Of a stretch of 64,000 bases of DNA, positions 52,790 to 63,880 are shown one piece after another. Location: NCBI GenBank assembly GCA_964023275.1, contig OZ029913.1, positions 50,785,509-50,849,508 on the forward strand. The letters are read 5' to 3'. This DNA is from Norana najaformis. Its lineage: Eukaryota > Annelida > Clitellata > Crassiclitellata > Hormogastridae. The notes beneath the pieces are model-generated. The model made no database searches. It saw nothing but the letters and a program-made list of their open reading frames with translations, and was not told the DNA's origin. The translations under genes were made by a program, and so were the position numbers. Positions within the stretch are counted from its first letter, which is position 1; each line of letters begins with the position of its first letter.

Positions 52790-53345
52790 ATAATGACGTC
52801 ATGCGTTCTATAGATAAGGGTAGCGTGATAGTACTCGTTCTTCATCGTTTTTCTGCTACTTTTGATAAGTGTGTGCCATTCTTTTCTTTTCTCCAGCACT
52901 GGTTTGGTGTTTCGGGTTCCGCCATGCATTGGTTTGCTACTTATCTCATAAGCATTCACTCAGTGTATATATATATACTATATAGGCCTATGTAATCATT
53001 CGTCTAATGCTTTGTTGACATGTTATCGTTATTCAACCAGGTCATATGATCGCCTTTCTCTGGTGATACCTAAGACTGTAGAACTGTTCTTGGTGAACGG
53101 GATTTTTCGGTTGCTAGACCTGAATTTTGGAACTCTGTCCTGTATCTGTTCGTTCTGCTCAGTCGCTTCTGTCATTTCGTTCTCAACTTAAGACTTGCCT
53201 TTTTCAAATTGCTTATCCACCGTAGGGTGCCTCTCTGTCTCATTGGAGTGATCTTTTGGATATTATTTACCTGATTGCAGCTTGGTTTTGGTGCCATCGG
53301 TTGATGCCTTGTGCAACAGATACCGGCGGAATAAAAGTTATTATT
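52790..53345 (+). pseudogene. LINE reverse-transcriptase remnant with internal deletion
   Basis: The sequence reads DKGSVIVLVLHRFSATFDKC (motif A region), LQHWFGVSGSAMHWFATYLI, and after a gap FWNSVLYLF or, in a neighbouring frame, SLLSFRSQLKTCLFQIAYPP. Motifs B and C (PQG and YADD) are missing. The motif A Asp pair is also damaged. Confidence 0.65.
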
Positions 53346-53661
53346 TAATAGTAAAGATTGTTAAAACCGGCCTTTAAAGTCTGATGACTTATAGCTCTCT
53401 GTTTGTCATTGACTTACTGGCTTAGAATGGCGCATTTCTGAAACTTTACCTACATTTCACAATACCTCAGCAGAGTTAGCCATCTTGGAATTCTCTCGGT
53501 TGCTTACAATCGATCATCTTATTTAATAGTTGATCAAAGCGCGAAGAACATAACTCCCGCAGAGAACACAAATCCATCCCTTTGAAGTGCAGCAATTTGC
53601 ATTTTTGTAGAAACTTTCCCCGTATAGAAGTAAATGAAAGACACTCAGGTAGTTTTCCTAC

Positions 53662-54301
53662 CTTGACAGTGTTTGAAAGAAAAGCCATGACCAAGTCACT
53701 TCCAATTTCAGTTGAGTCCTTGCTCCAAACGGCGCAAACAAAGCATACGCCTGCAGCACAACGATGCAGACGACAACTGTCAGCACAATGTAGGTCAAGC
53801 GCAGAACTTCTCTCAGTCGACGGCCTCTTAAGATCCGATGCAAACCAAGGAACTTGTCTTGCGTAGCCAGCACACACTGCGCACTGGAATTGCTGCACTT
53901 GGGGATTTCCTCGTCGTGGGTGTTCAGGTTACATGGTCCAGAGTTATCGCTCAACTGCTGACGTGAGTCGTGGATTTCTGATGTTGAGTTGATGTCGTCA
54001 ACCTCTGTATCAGCTGCATATCCGTCTCTGGAGTCGAATTCTATTTCTTCGTCAGCCGATTCGTCTGCGTCGAAGGGCTTTTCGAAGGAAACTGGCGATG
54101 GTTCCTCGGGTGACTCAGCAATAACACCGAGTTCAGAGAGTTCGGAAGAAGCAAATAAAAAGGCCGTGTTGGAGTGAACGCAGCCGCTTGCACTCCGCAT
54201 CAATTCATGTTTCGATGGATCTCTTCGAAACGCCCAGAACGTCTTTACTTTGTCGCACCTTGAGACATTCTTGGGTCTGGACCACGGACGACTCATGTCT
54301 T
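53662..54301 (-). CDS. PRRT-like exon B: cytoplasmic loop and sixth membrane segment
   Basis: 640 bases with the frame open throughout. It begins EDMSRPWSRPKNVSRCD, carries an acidic Ser-rich stretch (FDADESADEEIEFDSRDGY), then the basic RGRRLREVLR just before the sixth membrane segment. The donor AAG|GTAGG falls directly before the in-frame TAG, so the stop is intronic. Confidence 0.7.
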
Positions 54302-56571
54302 CTGCGAAACGAAACACAGATATGAATGACTCGTCTTCTGACATAACTTTAATAAACACAAAATCAATGTCGGCCATGAACAGCAACCGTAGTGGTTTGG
54401 ATAGATTAGGATTAGCAAGAGACAGAGTGACCGAACTGATAGTCATATAATTATGTGCGTCATCAAATTTTGCTTAATTAGTAATTCGCAATTTGTAATT
54501 CCGAGATTTCTACAGCGCCCAACGAAAGCCGCGCCGCGGGGACCAGCTTATTCACACAGGCGCTCAGTCAAAACAAAATCGATATGCAAAAAGGGTTCGG
54601 TTCCAGGTTAAGATCCAAAATTCAAGCCGAGAGACAGCGTGGCAGCTATGGGTGGTAGGGTTTGGGGTTGGAGAGGAGAGAGAGACAAGAGGAAGAAGGG
54701 GTGTCAGGATAGGATCTGTGAAAGAGGAATGTTTTCAGTTTTGAGTGAAAGGCTTACAAACATTCTGGATGCATTAACGTCGTTCCATAGACTTCACCTT
54801 CTAAAACACAGATTTGCTAGCGGTTTTTAGGTACACGTGGAGCCCAACGAATGGAGCCCTATCCAGGGTTAACAGTTAGCAACATGTTAAGAGTTCCTGG
54901 TCCATGATGCATTGAGGACGAGAACTAAAGACAGTCGAATACAGCGTTCGTAGTACACGGTTAGGCTCTCCGACTGCCACTCATTTGGCAGATAGTAGAA
55001 GACAGATCACCAGATCTCTGCAGAATAGGCATTCGTGACTAGCAGTTTCAAAAACTGGAATACGCTGTTGAAGAATCTTGTAGTTAGTGTAGACGACTTA
55101 TTTATTAAACATTACAGTAGCCTACCAGTCACAAGGTGGCGCCAAAACCAGGCATAGGTACTGTGTAAAGAGTTATCAAAATAGTCAGTAGATGAGAAAT
55201 CATACGAAAGGTCGTCTGACGTTTGGTTTCGGCGACTGTGTATCGTGAGACTGAAGCAGAAAAAAGAAAACTGAGCTCACGCTGATCTTTCCTGAAACTG
55301 TGTCGAATATCATCTAAGAACAATATTATTAAAATTCCAATCGAAAAGCAAGAATAGGCGACGGGTCTCAAGCAAGAGGTGATTAATGAAACTAGTTGTG
55401 ATCCAGTACCTAAGCACCATCAGTGGTCGAAGCGTAAAGCAATACATACGATGCAGTTGTCGCTTCTGCTTCGTGAAGAGTCTCTGTGTGCTGTCGACAA
55501 TCACAAAAGTCGGGGCGACATCTGGTGCAGTTTCTTCGGAAACGACGTCCAGAGCTCCTCCTCCCAGTTGCTCCCCTTTGTCGTCTGCGTCCTCATCCGA
55601 GGATTTGTTCTCCAGAAGACTGCTTCGCATGGATGCTTCGACAGTCCTTTGCTTGTCCGTCTGAGTCTTCGTGTCTCTTGCGTATTCACGACTTTTTCGT
55701 GAACACAGAACCCCGAGTGTTCTCTGGTTTCTCGTCGCCATATCTGTGTCCGGAGATCCGCTGGAATTAGAAGAACTGTCGAGCGAAGCATCTGTGTCGT
55801 TCTTTCTGCTCTCCTCCTCTTCCTGCTCCTCATCGTCGTGTTCCCCATCATCCATCCTAAGTCTTTTAATTCGTCGAATGTTTGTTGCGCCGACGTTCCT
55901 CTGTCTTTTCGATCGCATGAAGGCAACAATCTGTCTCCTGGCGACATCTGTGCGTCTGGCGAAGCGATGCAGACGGCGACACTTGGACGCAACGAGACAG
56001 GACAGCACTGTACCGCAGGTGACGAAGAGACCCTGAAGAAGCAGCAGCAGCCAGTGAGGAGAGGGCGATCGCCGACAGACGACGGTCACTACAGCCCCAA
56101 CGAAACCAAAGTACCCCGAAATGAGGAAGGTTATCGTGCGGATGTGTGCATCGGCGGACGGTTGGACGAGACGAAGCAGCGTTCGGTCGAGGAGGACGAG
56201 GGAGAGGATCAAGCAGGGGGAGGCGAGCATGTTGATCAGCTGGATCACGGCACACGGAAGCAGGGACTGCGAATTGTAGGGGTCTACGAGCAGCAGGAGG
56301 CATCGCAGGAGGCTGTAGATCAAAAGCGTGGAATTGAGAAGGCGTCCCATCGTCGGCTGTCTGTCTCTCGTCTTCCGAATCGATGCCAGAAACGGCGACA
56401 GACATAGAAAACAAGCCACCAAGAACACGGTTCCAAAGCCGTACACGTGAACTGACCAACACCAGCGCCATCTTGGCTCGTCACATGACCAACCGCCTGA
56501 ATCTACATCCGGTTCCGCTGAGGCTGTTGCGTTGCTTGAGACGGAATTCATGAGGCAGAGGTGAACTGAAT
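53662..56571 (-). CDS. PRRT3/PRRT4-like multi-pass membrane protein, partial (two exons)
   Basis: Spliced on the - strand: 56571-55450 joined to 54301-53662. The donor ATC|GTATGT and the acceptor tttcgcag|AA are both phase 1 and join as His-Gln-Asp-Met without a stop. The first exon may begin translation at ATG 56551-56549 or continue from an upstream exon. It encodes a short segment with one N-glycosylation sequon (SNAT), then five hydrophobic segments, including VHVYGFGTVFLVACF, LLIYSLLRCLLLLVDPY and PCLILSLVLLDRTLLRL, then a long acidic Ser-rich loop. The second exon ends with a sixth segment (LRLTYIVLTVVVCIVVLQAY) and WSWLFFQ, the start of a seventh. The HVYGFG, LLRCLLLLVDPY and WSWLF order is what I recall of the C-terminal membrane region of vertebrate PRRT3/PRRT4, whose function is poorly known. 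The last donor (CAAG|GTAGG at 53662/53661) means that at least one further exon is missing. Confidence 0.72.
54480..54790 (-). mobile_element. LINE 3' end, (GATTAC)n family, copy C
   Basis: The - strand reads SFHSKLKTFLFHRSYPDTPS-like coding sequence with frame changes, then gcgcctgtgtgaataagctg and gggcgctgtagaaatctcgg as in copy A. It lies 60-70 bases after an R1 copy on the same strand, near PRRT-like exon B. Confidence 0.7.
54830..55085 (-). mobile_element. Dispersed repeat family R1, copy 4, inside the PRRT-like intron
   Basis: Shares gaatgcctattctgcagaga, ttctactatctgccaa and gttctcgtcctcaatgcatc with copy 3. Same strand as the host gene; occupies part of its 1148-base intron. Confidence 0.6.
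55450..56571 (-). CDS. PRRT-like exon A: five membrane segments and acidic loop
   Basis: The acceptor is a long pyrimidine tract (ctctctttctttctcag) ending at 56572. Membrane segments run in order from about WCWSVHVYGFG to HWLLLLLQGLFVTCG. The cytoplasmic loop that follows is rich in Asp/Glu/Ser (DDGEHDDEEQEEEE, LDSSSNSSGS). The frame is open for the full 1122 bases and on both sides, in GC-richer sequence than the flanks. Confidence 0.72.
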
Positions 56572-56639
56572 CTGAGAAAGAAAGAGAGAGAGAGAAGTCT
56601 GAGCAGCCTTTTAAATTAGAAATAAAGCCAGACACTGAC

Positions 56640-56760
56640 ACTCAAAATTATTATATTAAAATTATATATTATATATTATTATATTTTATATATTATTACA
56701 TATTATATATTACATATTATATATTATTATTATATATTATTATATTATATCAAAATTATG
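56640..56760 (+). repeat. (TATATTAT)n AT-rich repeat
   Basis: About 120 bases of TATAT/TTATTA units directly upstream (on the - strand) of PRRT-like exon A. Confidence 0.85.
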
Positions 56761-57235
56761 ACACTCAAACCCTAATGCAATCTAGAACTTGAAGTATTAA
56801 TTCAAAAGTATCAATTACAGTACATGAGAGAAACCACTTTGTGACGATAGCCCAACTTAACCATAATTAAAATTAAATATTAGAGGCGAATGGTATTCGT
56901 ATAGGCCTAAAATCAGTCCAGTTAATTAATTTACTGAATTGTGGGTGCTGATCCGCTAAACGCGCTATTACCTCGACGGCTTATATAGCGCTTCTTGTAT
57001 CTATCTCTTCCAGTTTGTCTAAATATCTCTCCTCTTAATCTGTCTCTCTTTCACCTATGCCTCGCTGCCACTGTGTATTCGTCTTTTCTTTCTCCGAAGA
57101 GGCAACTTTTATCTTCCATGAAGCAGCAGCCATCCTCTCATTCGTCCTCCTCTTCTCCTGAAACGCCACTAACAATCCAATTATAGCCGTATTATAGTCA
57201 TTATCACGTAAATCTTCTCTTCTAGCCAGCAGAAA

Positions 57236-57330
57236 TAGACACAGACAGACAGACACAGACAGACAGACACAGACAGACAGACACAGACAGACAGACACAG
57301 ACAGACAGACACAGACAGACACAGACAGAA
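57236..57330 (+). repeat. (ACAGACAGACAC)n minisatellite
   Basis: Compound ACAG repeat with a regular AC interruption, giving a higher-order unit of about 14 bases repeated about six times. Cys-Val-Cys-Leu frames on the - strand are artefacts. Confidence 0.9.
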
Positions 57331-57989
57331 AGAGACAGATAGACAGACATCATTGGATATACTAAGGTAGAGGAACAATGTAAAACAGATGGGAACAAGG
57401 GACTTCATAGCAAGAAGCAGTAATCATTTTTACCTTTTTCAATTAAATCGAGTCTAATGCATTCGGATGTCTGCAAGACAAACGCGACTGTCGTCCAACT
57501 CGACAGCCTTCCTGCGATGTCAGGAACGGCAACGATTGCCTATATGGCGAATGTCGAAGAGCGTCGACCATAGATAGCAGCGCGTAGCCGAACGCCTAGC
57601 AAATCGAGCATAAGTCCAGCGAAAGATCCTTCCTTTGCCTAGAGCTGCAATGCTTAGCCTAGCACGATGGGCTCGATTGGCCATTGCAACCGTTGGTCTC
57701 TCTTCTGAGGTCAACACATTTGGCTGCCAGCTCTATACTCAGTTGCAATGGCTTAGGCACTGATGGGCGGGCAGACGAAAGGACGGACGGACGGATGACA
57801 GAATGGATGGACGGAATGTCGTTAGCTTCTGTGACTCGCTGTTTGGCAGATGCGTGATCGAATACCTCGGCTAAAACAGGGTTAACAAACCGCGAAAACC
57901 AGTCTCTGATTCGTGACCTCTTCTGAAGCCATACACACGAACTCGTGATAGTCGCTATTTCTGTCCATCGACTGAAAGCCCGTAGGTTC

Positions 57990-58020
57990 TTAATTACATT
58001 AACATTGTTAATGTAATTAA
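57990..58020 (+). repeat. 31-base near-perfect palindrome
   Basis: TTAATTACATTAAC (57990-58003), loop ATT, GTTAATGTAATTAA (58007-58020). Both arms are exact. The right arm recurs near 58637 inside an R1 copy. Confidence 0.9.
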
Positions 58021-58559
58021 CGTTGTAATGTGATTAACAGCACATCGCGTTGTTTCCATCCACAATCTGTGGCGCATTGCCAGAGTCAAACTGTGGACGT
58101 TTGTTGGACAACAGTCTCCTAAAAACCACATTTACATTCTTTGCATGGTCTCCTCCTTCAGTCGTAACTTCCATAATTCCCAACATAACGTTTTTCATCT
58201 ATCTGTCGTTATTCACCTTAACTGCTTATTGCAAAAATAGTTTGCTGCTGAACTAGAAACCTGGTTTCCTTTCTAATAGGCCTTCTTTAATATTCAGTCG
58301 CCTTCTTACTTCGGTGGTCGTCATTTTCTGTCAAGCTCATATGTATCATTTTTCTGTAACACGATATTTAAACCCAATGTCTTTGCTCTGTCGCTCTCCT
58401 TTAATGGATACGTTTGACAGGCAATCAAACTCGTGCTGTTCTCAATAATATTCAGTATACTAAGTTAAAATATTATTGGTGACATACACTCATTGTTTTA
58501 CTTTTCCTATTATTACCCTTTTCGCTGTTGTTATTCGTCTCTTTATTGTAATTTGTTAC

Positions 58560-58870
58560 TGTAATCAGAAAATTGTATAGCGCCGCTTCAAGAGAAGCTA
58601 ATCAGAGGCGCATTTCTGCGCTACCCTGAACGATGTTAATGTAATTAAGATCAGAAAATTCACCAATAAGCAAATAATGGTCAGATAATTAGAAGAGGTA
58701 GTCTCCTGCACACACGCAGATCCCAACCAACTGATTCCCTGCTACAGCTGACAGGTAGCAGCATGTTCAGAATTCCTGAACCGAGTTGAGTTGAGGATAT
58801 AGCGTTCCTGAATGCATGACTGGAAAGTTAAAGTCTTGTGCGACGCCAAGACTCAATTCTCTGACCCATG
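58560..58870 (-). mobile_element. Dispersed repeat family R1, copy 5 (best 3' end)
   Basis: The - strand ends gcgcctctgattagcttctc then ttgaagcggcgctatacaat. It includes the ttaattacattaac block and the ctcttctaattatctga block shared with copy 2. Confidence 0.65.
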
Positions 58871-60059
58871 ATTAAGAAAGACTTCGAACCTGCTCCTTCT
58901 CTTCAGAAAAGTGGCAAGGCCGTTACCATTCTCTGAACTTATGTAGCACAAGTATAAGGCTATTCTGGCAGCGAGCGTATACACCAGCAGAACGCCCAAA
59001 GATAGATGCATCCTCACTAGACATCATCATTTTGTTTTTCGACGAAGAGCAGAAACCGCTTGAATTTAGTGGCAGTTGCGATAAAACTGCCAGTCGTTCC
59101 GCGTAAATCTTTTAATAACTTAACACCACAGAATTACCATGATCAACATTGTCCAACATTCGCCTGTTCATCTGTGTAGCCTATGTCTATATCAGTCTGT
59201 TCTTTGTGTCGATGGCCTGTGTCTCAACATTGGAAACTACAGCTGCGCAATGTATGCATGGGCTGCCCGTCGAGTGCACGCGAATACAAGTGCAGCTTTA
59301 CGCCTGTCCTTAATGCCAGCTATTTTCTCGGAGCCGTCAACCTCTGCTGTTTATTCTGGCACTAGTTTCTGCCCAACCTCAGTCAGTGATTTACACCAAT
59401 GAATCTAAACATTCTTCTTATGTGCGCTGTACGCAGACGTAGTGTATTCGAAAGACCTTTGTTAATTGTGTCAGGAAATTCTCATAAACTCTCGCACTGC
59501 ACTTGGTCCAAGAAGGGGCACTTGACCCGCGAGAATGGCAATGCAGAATAAAGATTTGATAACATTTATTTAACGACGCCGTCATAGAGAGATGATAGGC
59601 GTACTATGCAGAATAAAGCAGCATGACGCTCATTATATACCGCGCTGAGTGGTTGAGCGTCAGATGGTTTAAAGGCGCCCGACCAGTCGCATGGGTGGCA
59701 GTGTATCTAAATTAGATGTAGGCCTACTTGTTCCATATCCATTCCGAGTAGATTATATACCAAGTATACCTTACAGCGACTAATCAAGGAACGCTAATTA
59801 AGTGTATTTTAGCCCATTGATAACTTGTAATACATTCGGTTTATGATCGCAGAGAATGTGATATTATATGAGACCGACCAGCATTGGTACTTCGAGTTCA
59901 GTTTCACCTTTTCGCCTTATCACAGGGGGAGACAAAGAAACAGCTGAACGCGAAGGACCCGAAAGATGTGAAAGAAAAGAAGTACGAGAGACTGAATAAA
60001 GCACAGGGCCTATTACTGATAATGCTGTAAGATCTGAGAGAAAAGGTGATAAATGAGAT
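58871..60059. other. Unassigned region upstream of the PRRT-like gene
   Basis: Short frames near 59139-59402 have no recognised domain. If the PRRT-like gene has 5' exons, they would be on the - strand above 56571. Confidence 0.4.
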
Positions 60060-60125
60060 CACGTGATGGCCGAACGGTTAACACGTTGGCTTTTCGCCGC
60101 TTTTACATGGGTTAAACTTTCGGAT
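60060..60125 (+). mobile_element. tRNA-like SINE head (Ser/Leu-type box A)
   Basis: TGGCCGAACGGTTAACACGT resembles a class II tRNA box A. A loop CTTTTCG and a weak box B (GGGTTAAACTTTC) follow at the expected spacing. No intact cloverleaf. Confidence 0.4.
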
Positions 60126-60339
60126 ATGTCAATGAAGATCATATTGTCAAACCTCGTTATTACTTAGTTGGCCATCGTCTTAGGTGTGGGAGAGTCTAAA
60201 CAATTGGACTGAACTCCAGCAGCAAAATACATTTGCAAGTGATTTGGTCTAATTTAACATTCAGAGATGACATTAAGAGCAGCGCATTTGAGAAGTACTT
60301 AAAAGGCTTCGTATTTTGTCTTGATACATGAATACACAT

Positions 60340-60428
60340 ATAGGCTTACATACACAGATACATGCATACATACATACAGGCATACATACATACATACATA
60401 CATACATACATACATACACACATACACG
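60340..60428 (+). repeat. (CATA)n microsatellite
   Basis: Tetranucleotide CATA with few interruptions; the short Thr/His/Ile frame here is a translation of the repeat. Confidence 0.93.
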
Positions 60429-62417
60429 CATAATACAAGTATACGCCTATAAATGTATCACAAAAATATTTCAAGCACTAGTGGCCCTACATGTAATTAT
60501 TTCAGGTCTCTTTTCAACATAATTTTCTACCATGTAATTATCCTCAGTTACCTGAAATTCACTACAGTTGGGTAAAAATTTAAAAATAAATAAAATCCGG
60601 AGCTTGTATTATTAAAAATATCCTATTGCCCGGAATAAATTTTTACCTGGCGTTCACCTAATTGTCGTAACTTAACAACACATATAATTATAGTATTTTT
60701 TATATACGTGGGCGAAACTGGGCTCTAACATCTGAACAAATGAATGAAACTGAAGGTCAACATGTTGTGCTTGATGTGTATTTGTTGTCCCTTTATAGAT
60801 TAATCTCTTTTTGGATTTAATAAGATCACGTAGTTCCGTTCCAAAGTGCAGTTGTCTGATTATTCCGGTCACATATTTCAGTCGCAAGCTGTTTAATGTC
60901 ATTTCCTTCCATACCAGGCTTCCGGTCACTGCTCTCATTATCGGTGGAGCTGGGCAGGGTGTACGTGGCAGCGCTGTCAGTGGTGTGTCGGGGTTTATGG
61001 TAAGTGCTGGACATTTGTCAGGAAGGTCTTAACGTACATTCTCACCAGCTTCAGCCAATCGTCAGTGATTCAGTCACGAACCGACAGTCGTTGACCATCT
61101 GTCAGCCTCTGTCAGCCGCTCGTTGTCTGCCAACCGTCACCTGGTTGAGCATCTGCAGACTGTCCTAAATATAAGCACGTGTTGCTCGTTTCACGCATCA
61201 GGTCACCAGATTTGCGGCTGACATCGAAGAACCGAGACTTAAGACGATGTCATCGCAGTGTATCTGCCTCTGCAGCGTTGCATTTGCCTCTGTCACCTAC
61301 TGAGTTCATTCGCGACCCATACGTGATCTTATAAATGTGCCGCTATAGCATTTCTATTGATCCCCTGTCCCGGATCTTGAAAGTAGGTTCATTGCCCGAA
61401 ACATGATTAACTATTAGCTGTCTTTAATTTTTCAAAAAGGCAGCGAATATGCCCTGTTTCGCCAGGTCCTGACAGATTCGGTTTGCTTCGCTGTAATTAT
61501 AACGAACTATGATTTCATTTCAGTTTAAAATTAAGGATATACACGCATATATAGTTACATAAATAAATGCATACATGCATATATACATACATACATACAT
61601 ACATATATACATACATACATACATACATATATAAATGCGCCATCAACCACCTATGGGGAGAAATCGGAGTCCATGCTCACTAATATCGAATACCACGTTA
61701 CAAAAAATTTCGCAAAGGCCGACAGAATGAGCTGCAGTTGTGTTTAGCGTAGGTCTGCAGTTTCTGTGTGCAGTGAAAACGTCGTATGACGGCATAATTA
61801 ATTGGCTAAATAGGCCTAGAGGCCTATATTGCTTTGATAGGTTAACGTAGTGAAAAAAACGCAACATCGGTTTTTACTCAAGGGTTATAAACGATTAGGG
61901 CAAACAAACGCTGGCCTCTTTTAAACAACCGTCTCTAAATGCCGCCGAGTAGGCCTATAAACGATTGTACCAATAAAAACCGGGGTTTATAAGAAGTTTA
62001 GGCCTACGATTTATGACTACTTATAACTCGTGTCTTATATGTCCTCGCCTATTAAAATTAAAGGCAACTCGCCGCCTTTTACAGATGTTGCCTTGAAGGC
62101 TTTTATTCTGAAATTCCTTTAAAACTGCCTCGTTTCTCTGCCTGTGATCCCCGTTTAGACATTTCGGCAAGAATGAATGAATAAAAAAATCGAAAAATGA
62201 ATGCCGAATCAACCACGTAGATTAGCCTACAGTTGCAGAGTCTAAACAAGTTTGTAGGCCCTACATCGTATCGAAAACTAGAGACACGATAGTCGATGCA
62301 CATGACTGTAGAAGGCTTCAATTCGGAAGTCTCGATCTGGCTTAGAGTGAGACAGAGACACCGCTTATACGAGGCTTTGATTGATATCTTCTTATACGTT
62401 ACGAACTAATCTGCAGG
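60429..62417. other. Unassigned region
   Basis: Contains (CATA)n at 61560-61635 and several TAGGCCTA palindromes. A GTCAG-rich stretch (61017-61145) shows loose repetition around cgtcag and ctgtcag. No gene recognised. Confidence 0.4.
61560..61635 (+). repeat. (CATA)n microsatellite
   Basis: About 70 bases of CATA/TATA units. Confidence 0.93.
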
Positions 62418-62645
62418 GAGTTCAACCTCCAGAGGGTCGGATCTCTTCGCATGGCTGCCGACCACAAAATCGCGGTCCTCAAGATGAATAGCGGTCCAAT
62501 AAATCACGAGGACCTGGGCGTCCAAGTGTCGTCTGCGCTCGGACGACTGCAAGACCAAGCAAGAGACCCACCGAAGGCGACATCTAAATGGGTCATTTCA
62601 CTGAAAATGGCCAAAATGCTAGCCCAAGCAAACAGATGCTTCTAG
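62418..62645 (+). CDS. Possible exon or gene remnant of unknown identity
   Basis: A GC-richer open stretch after a good acceptor-like site (actaatctgcag|GG, ending near 62417). The frame includes MAADHKIAVLKMNSGPINHE and PPKATSKWVISLKMAKMLAQ, then stops at 62643-62645. The codon composition looks coding, but I recognise no family and see no partner exon. It could equally be a mobile-element fragment. Confidence 0.22.
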   Translation, partial: EFNLQRVGSLRMAADHKIAVLKMNSGPINHEDLGVQVSSALGRLQDQARDPPKATSKWVISLKMAKMLAQANRCF

Positions 62646-62676
62646 GAGGGTAAAGTTTGCCACTTGATTAAGCTTC

Positions 62677-62679
<3 letters not shown>

Positions 62680-62766
<87 letters not shown>
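62680..62766 (+). repeat. (TA)n microsatellite, about 87 bases
   Basis: Perfect TA dinucleotides. Confidence 0.97.
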
Positions 62767-62768
<2 letters not shown>

Positions 62769-63804
62769 AATTGTAAAGAGTAGACCTATGTATAGGCCTA
62801 CACATCATTGTGTAATTTTGTAAAAGTAAATGTCGGCTACATGTTCTTTTGTATGGTCCCGACATCTGCTCATTTTTCGATGAATTTTGTACAGAAAGAA
62901 ACAGTATTAAATCACTGAACACAATTTTAAATTTAAGTGTCACACTATCGTTGTTACTTTGTCTTTACGCACGTTGTTGCCAAGACAACCACCAAGTATC
63001 CATGTTAGTACAGGTTTCAAAAGTAACCACAGGTTCTGCTGGCTGCAAATGGTTCACTGGAGGTTGAATGTTCAGTCTTTATCTTTAAACCTCTCGGTGC
63101 TTGGATATTTAACTGCGTAAAATATCTTTCTCTAAGGTAGGCCATATTTGCAAGAAAATAGCATATGGCACAAATGGTGCTCTATAAAATTATGATTTTT
63201 CAAGATATAATAGGCATAAGATGAGCAAACTTCGTTTTTAGTAACATTAGTTGTTAGTTTCACAATGTTTTCCAATAATAGTTTTGAGGATCAATTTGGC
63301 CATTTTCTGTAAAATGACTCAAATATCACAGTCAGCCACCCACTTGATCACCATGTTCACTGCCCACAGTAAGTGGTTCTTGCCTTCTCATCTGTTCCTC
63401 TGAAAATCCTACTAGGCCTACTTATTTCTAATATCAATATATTCCATTCAAAGAAACATTTGCACTGTCTAAGAATATGAAGACTGCAGAAATATATAGG
63501 CCTAAGATTATGGTGACATAATATTTGCCAGCTAAAATCAATTATAATTGTTGCTATTTTTATTTGCAATAATTTCCACGACATCTTTATATTGCGATGT
63601 CAAACCTGCATACTGCCTTCCAAGCAAGATTGTGCGAGCTAGAGCCTCCTCTTCTAAGGTGGTTACTGTCTACGGACCTTGTGCAAGTTTTTCACACAAA
63701 CGCTCAGTGCCATCAATTGATGCTATTTCAATAGCCATTGGTGCTTAATAAATGAATAACACATGTACCTCAATTTGAAAACACTCCGTATCTTAACTAT
63801 CCAT
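62767..63804. other. Unassigned AT-rich region
   Basis: Short frames without recognisable domains. Confidence 0.4.
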
Positions 63805-63880
63805 GCGCCTGTGAATAAGCTGGTTCCCCCGACTTAGCTTTCGTTGGGCGCTGTAGAAATCTCAAGATTACGATTACGAT
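63805..63880 (+). mobile_element. LINE 3' terminal tail, (GATTAC)n family, copy D
   Basis: gcgcctgtgaataagctggt ... gggcgctgtagaaatctc, then GATTAC repeats, as in copies A and C. Only the last 75 bases are present. Confidence 0.7.

Noticed and set aside
53476-53898. 140-codon - strand frame overlapping PRRT-like exon B
   Set aside because: It is out of frame with the membrane segment and runs through the donor at 53661 into the intron.
55386-56407. Several + strand frames opposite the PRRT-like exon (up to 189 codons)
   Set aside because: Shadows of the real - strand exon, with Ser/Arg-rich composition from its complementary codons.
55501-56471. Alternative - strand frames overlapping PRRT-like exon A
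   Set aside because: They lack the hydrophobic segment pattern and do not join to exon B in frame.
59640-59700. Possible tRNA-like box A (GCTGAGTGGTTGAGCG)
   Set aside because: No box B at the expected distance and no cloverleaf.
60672-61032. Frames on both strands suggesting an upstream PRRT-like exon or a short secreted protein
   Set aside because: No matching splice phase or family similarity; the - strand Thr/Ser-rich frame could be chance.
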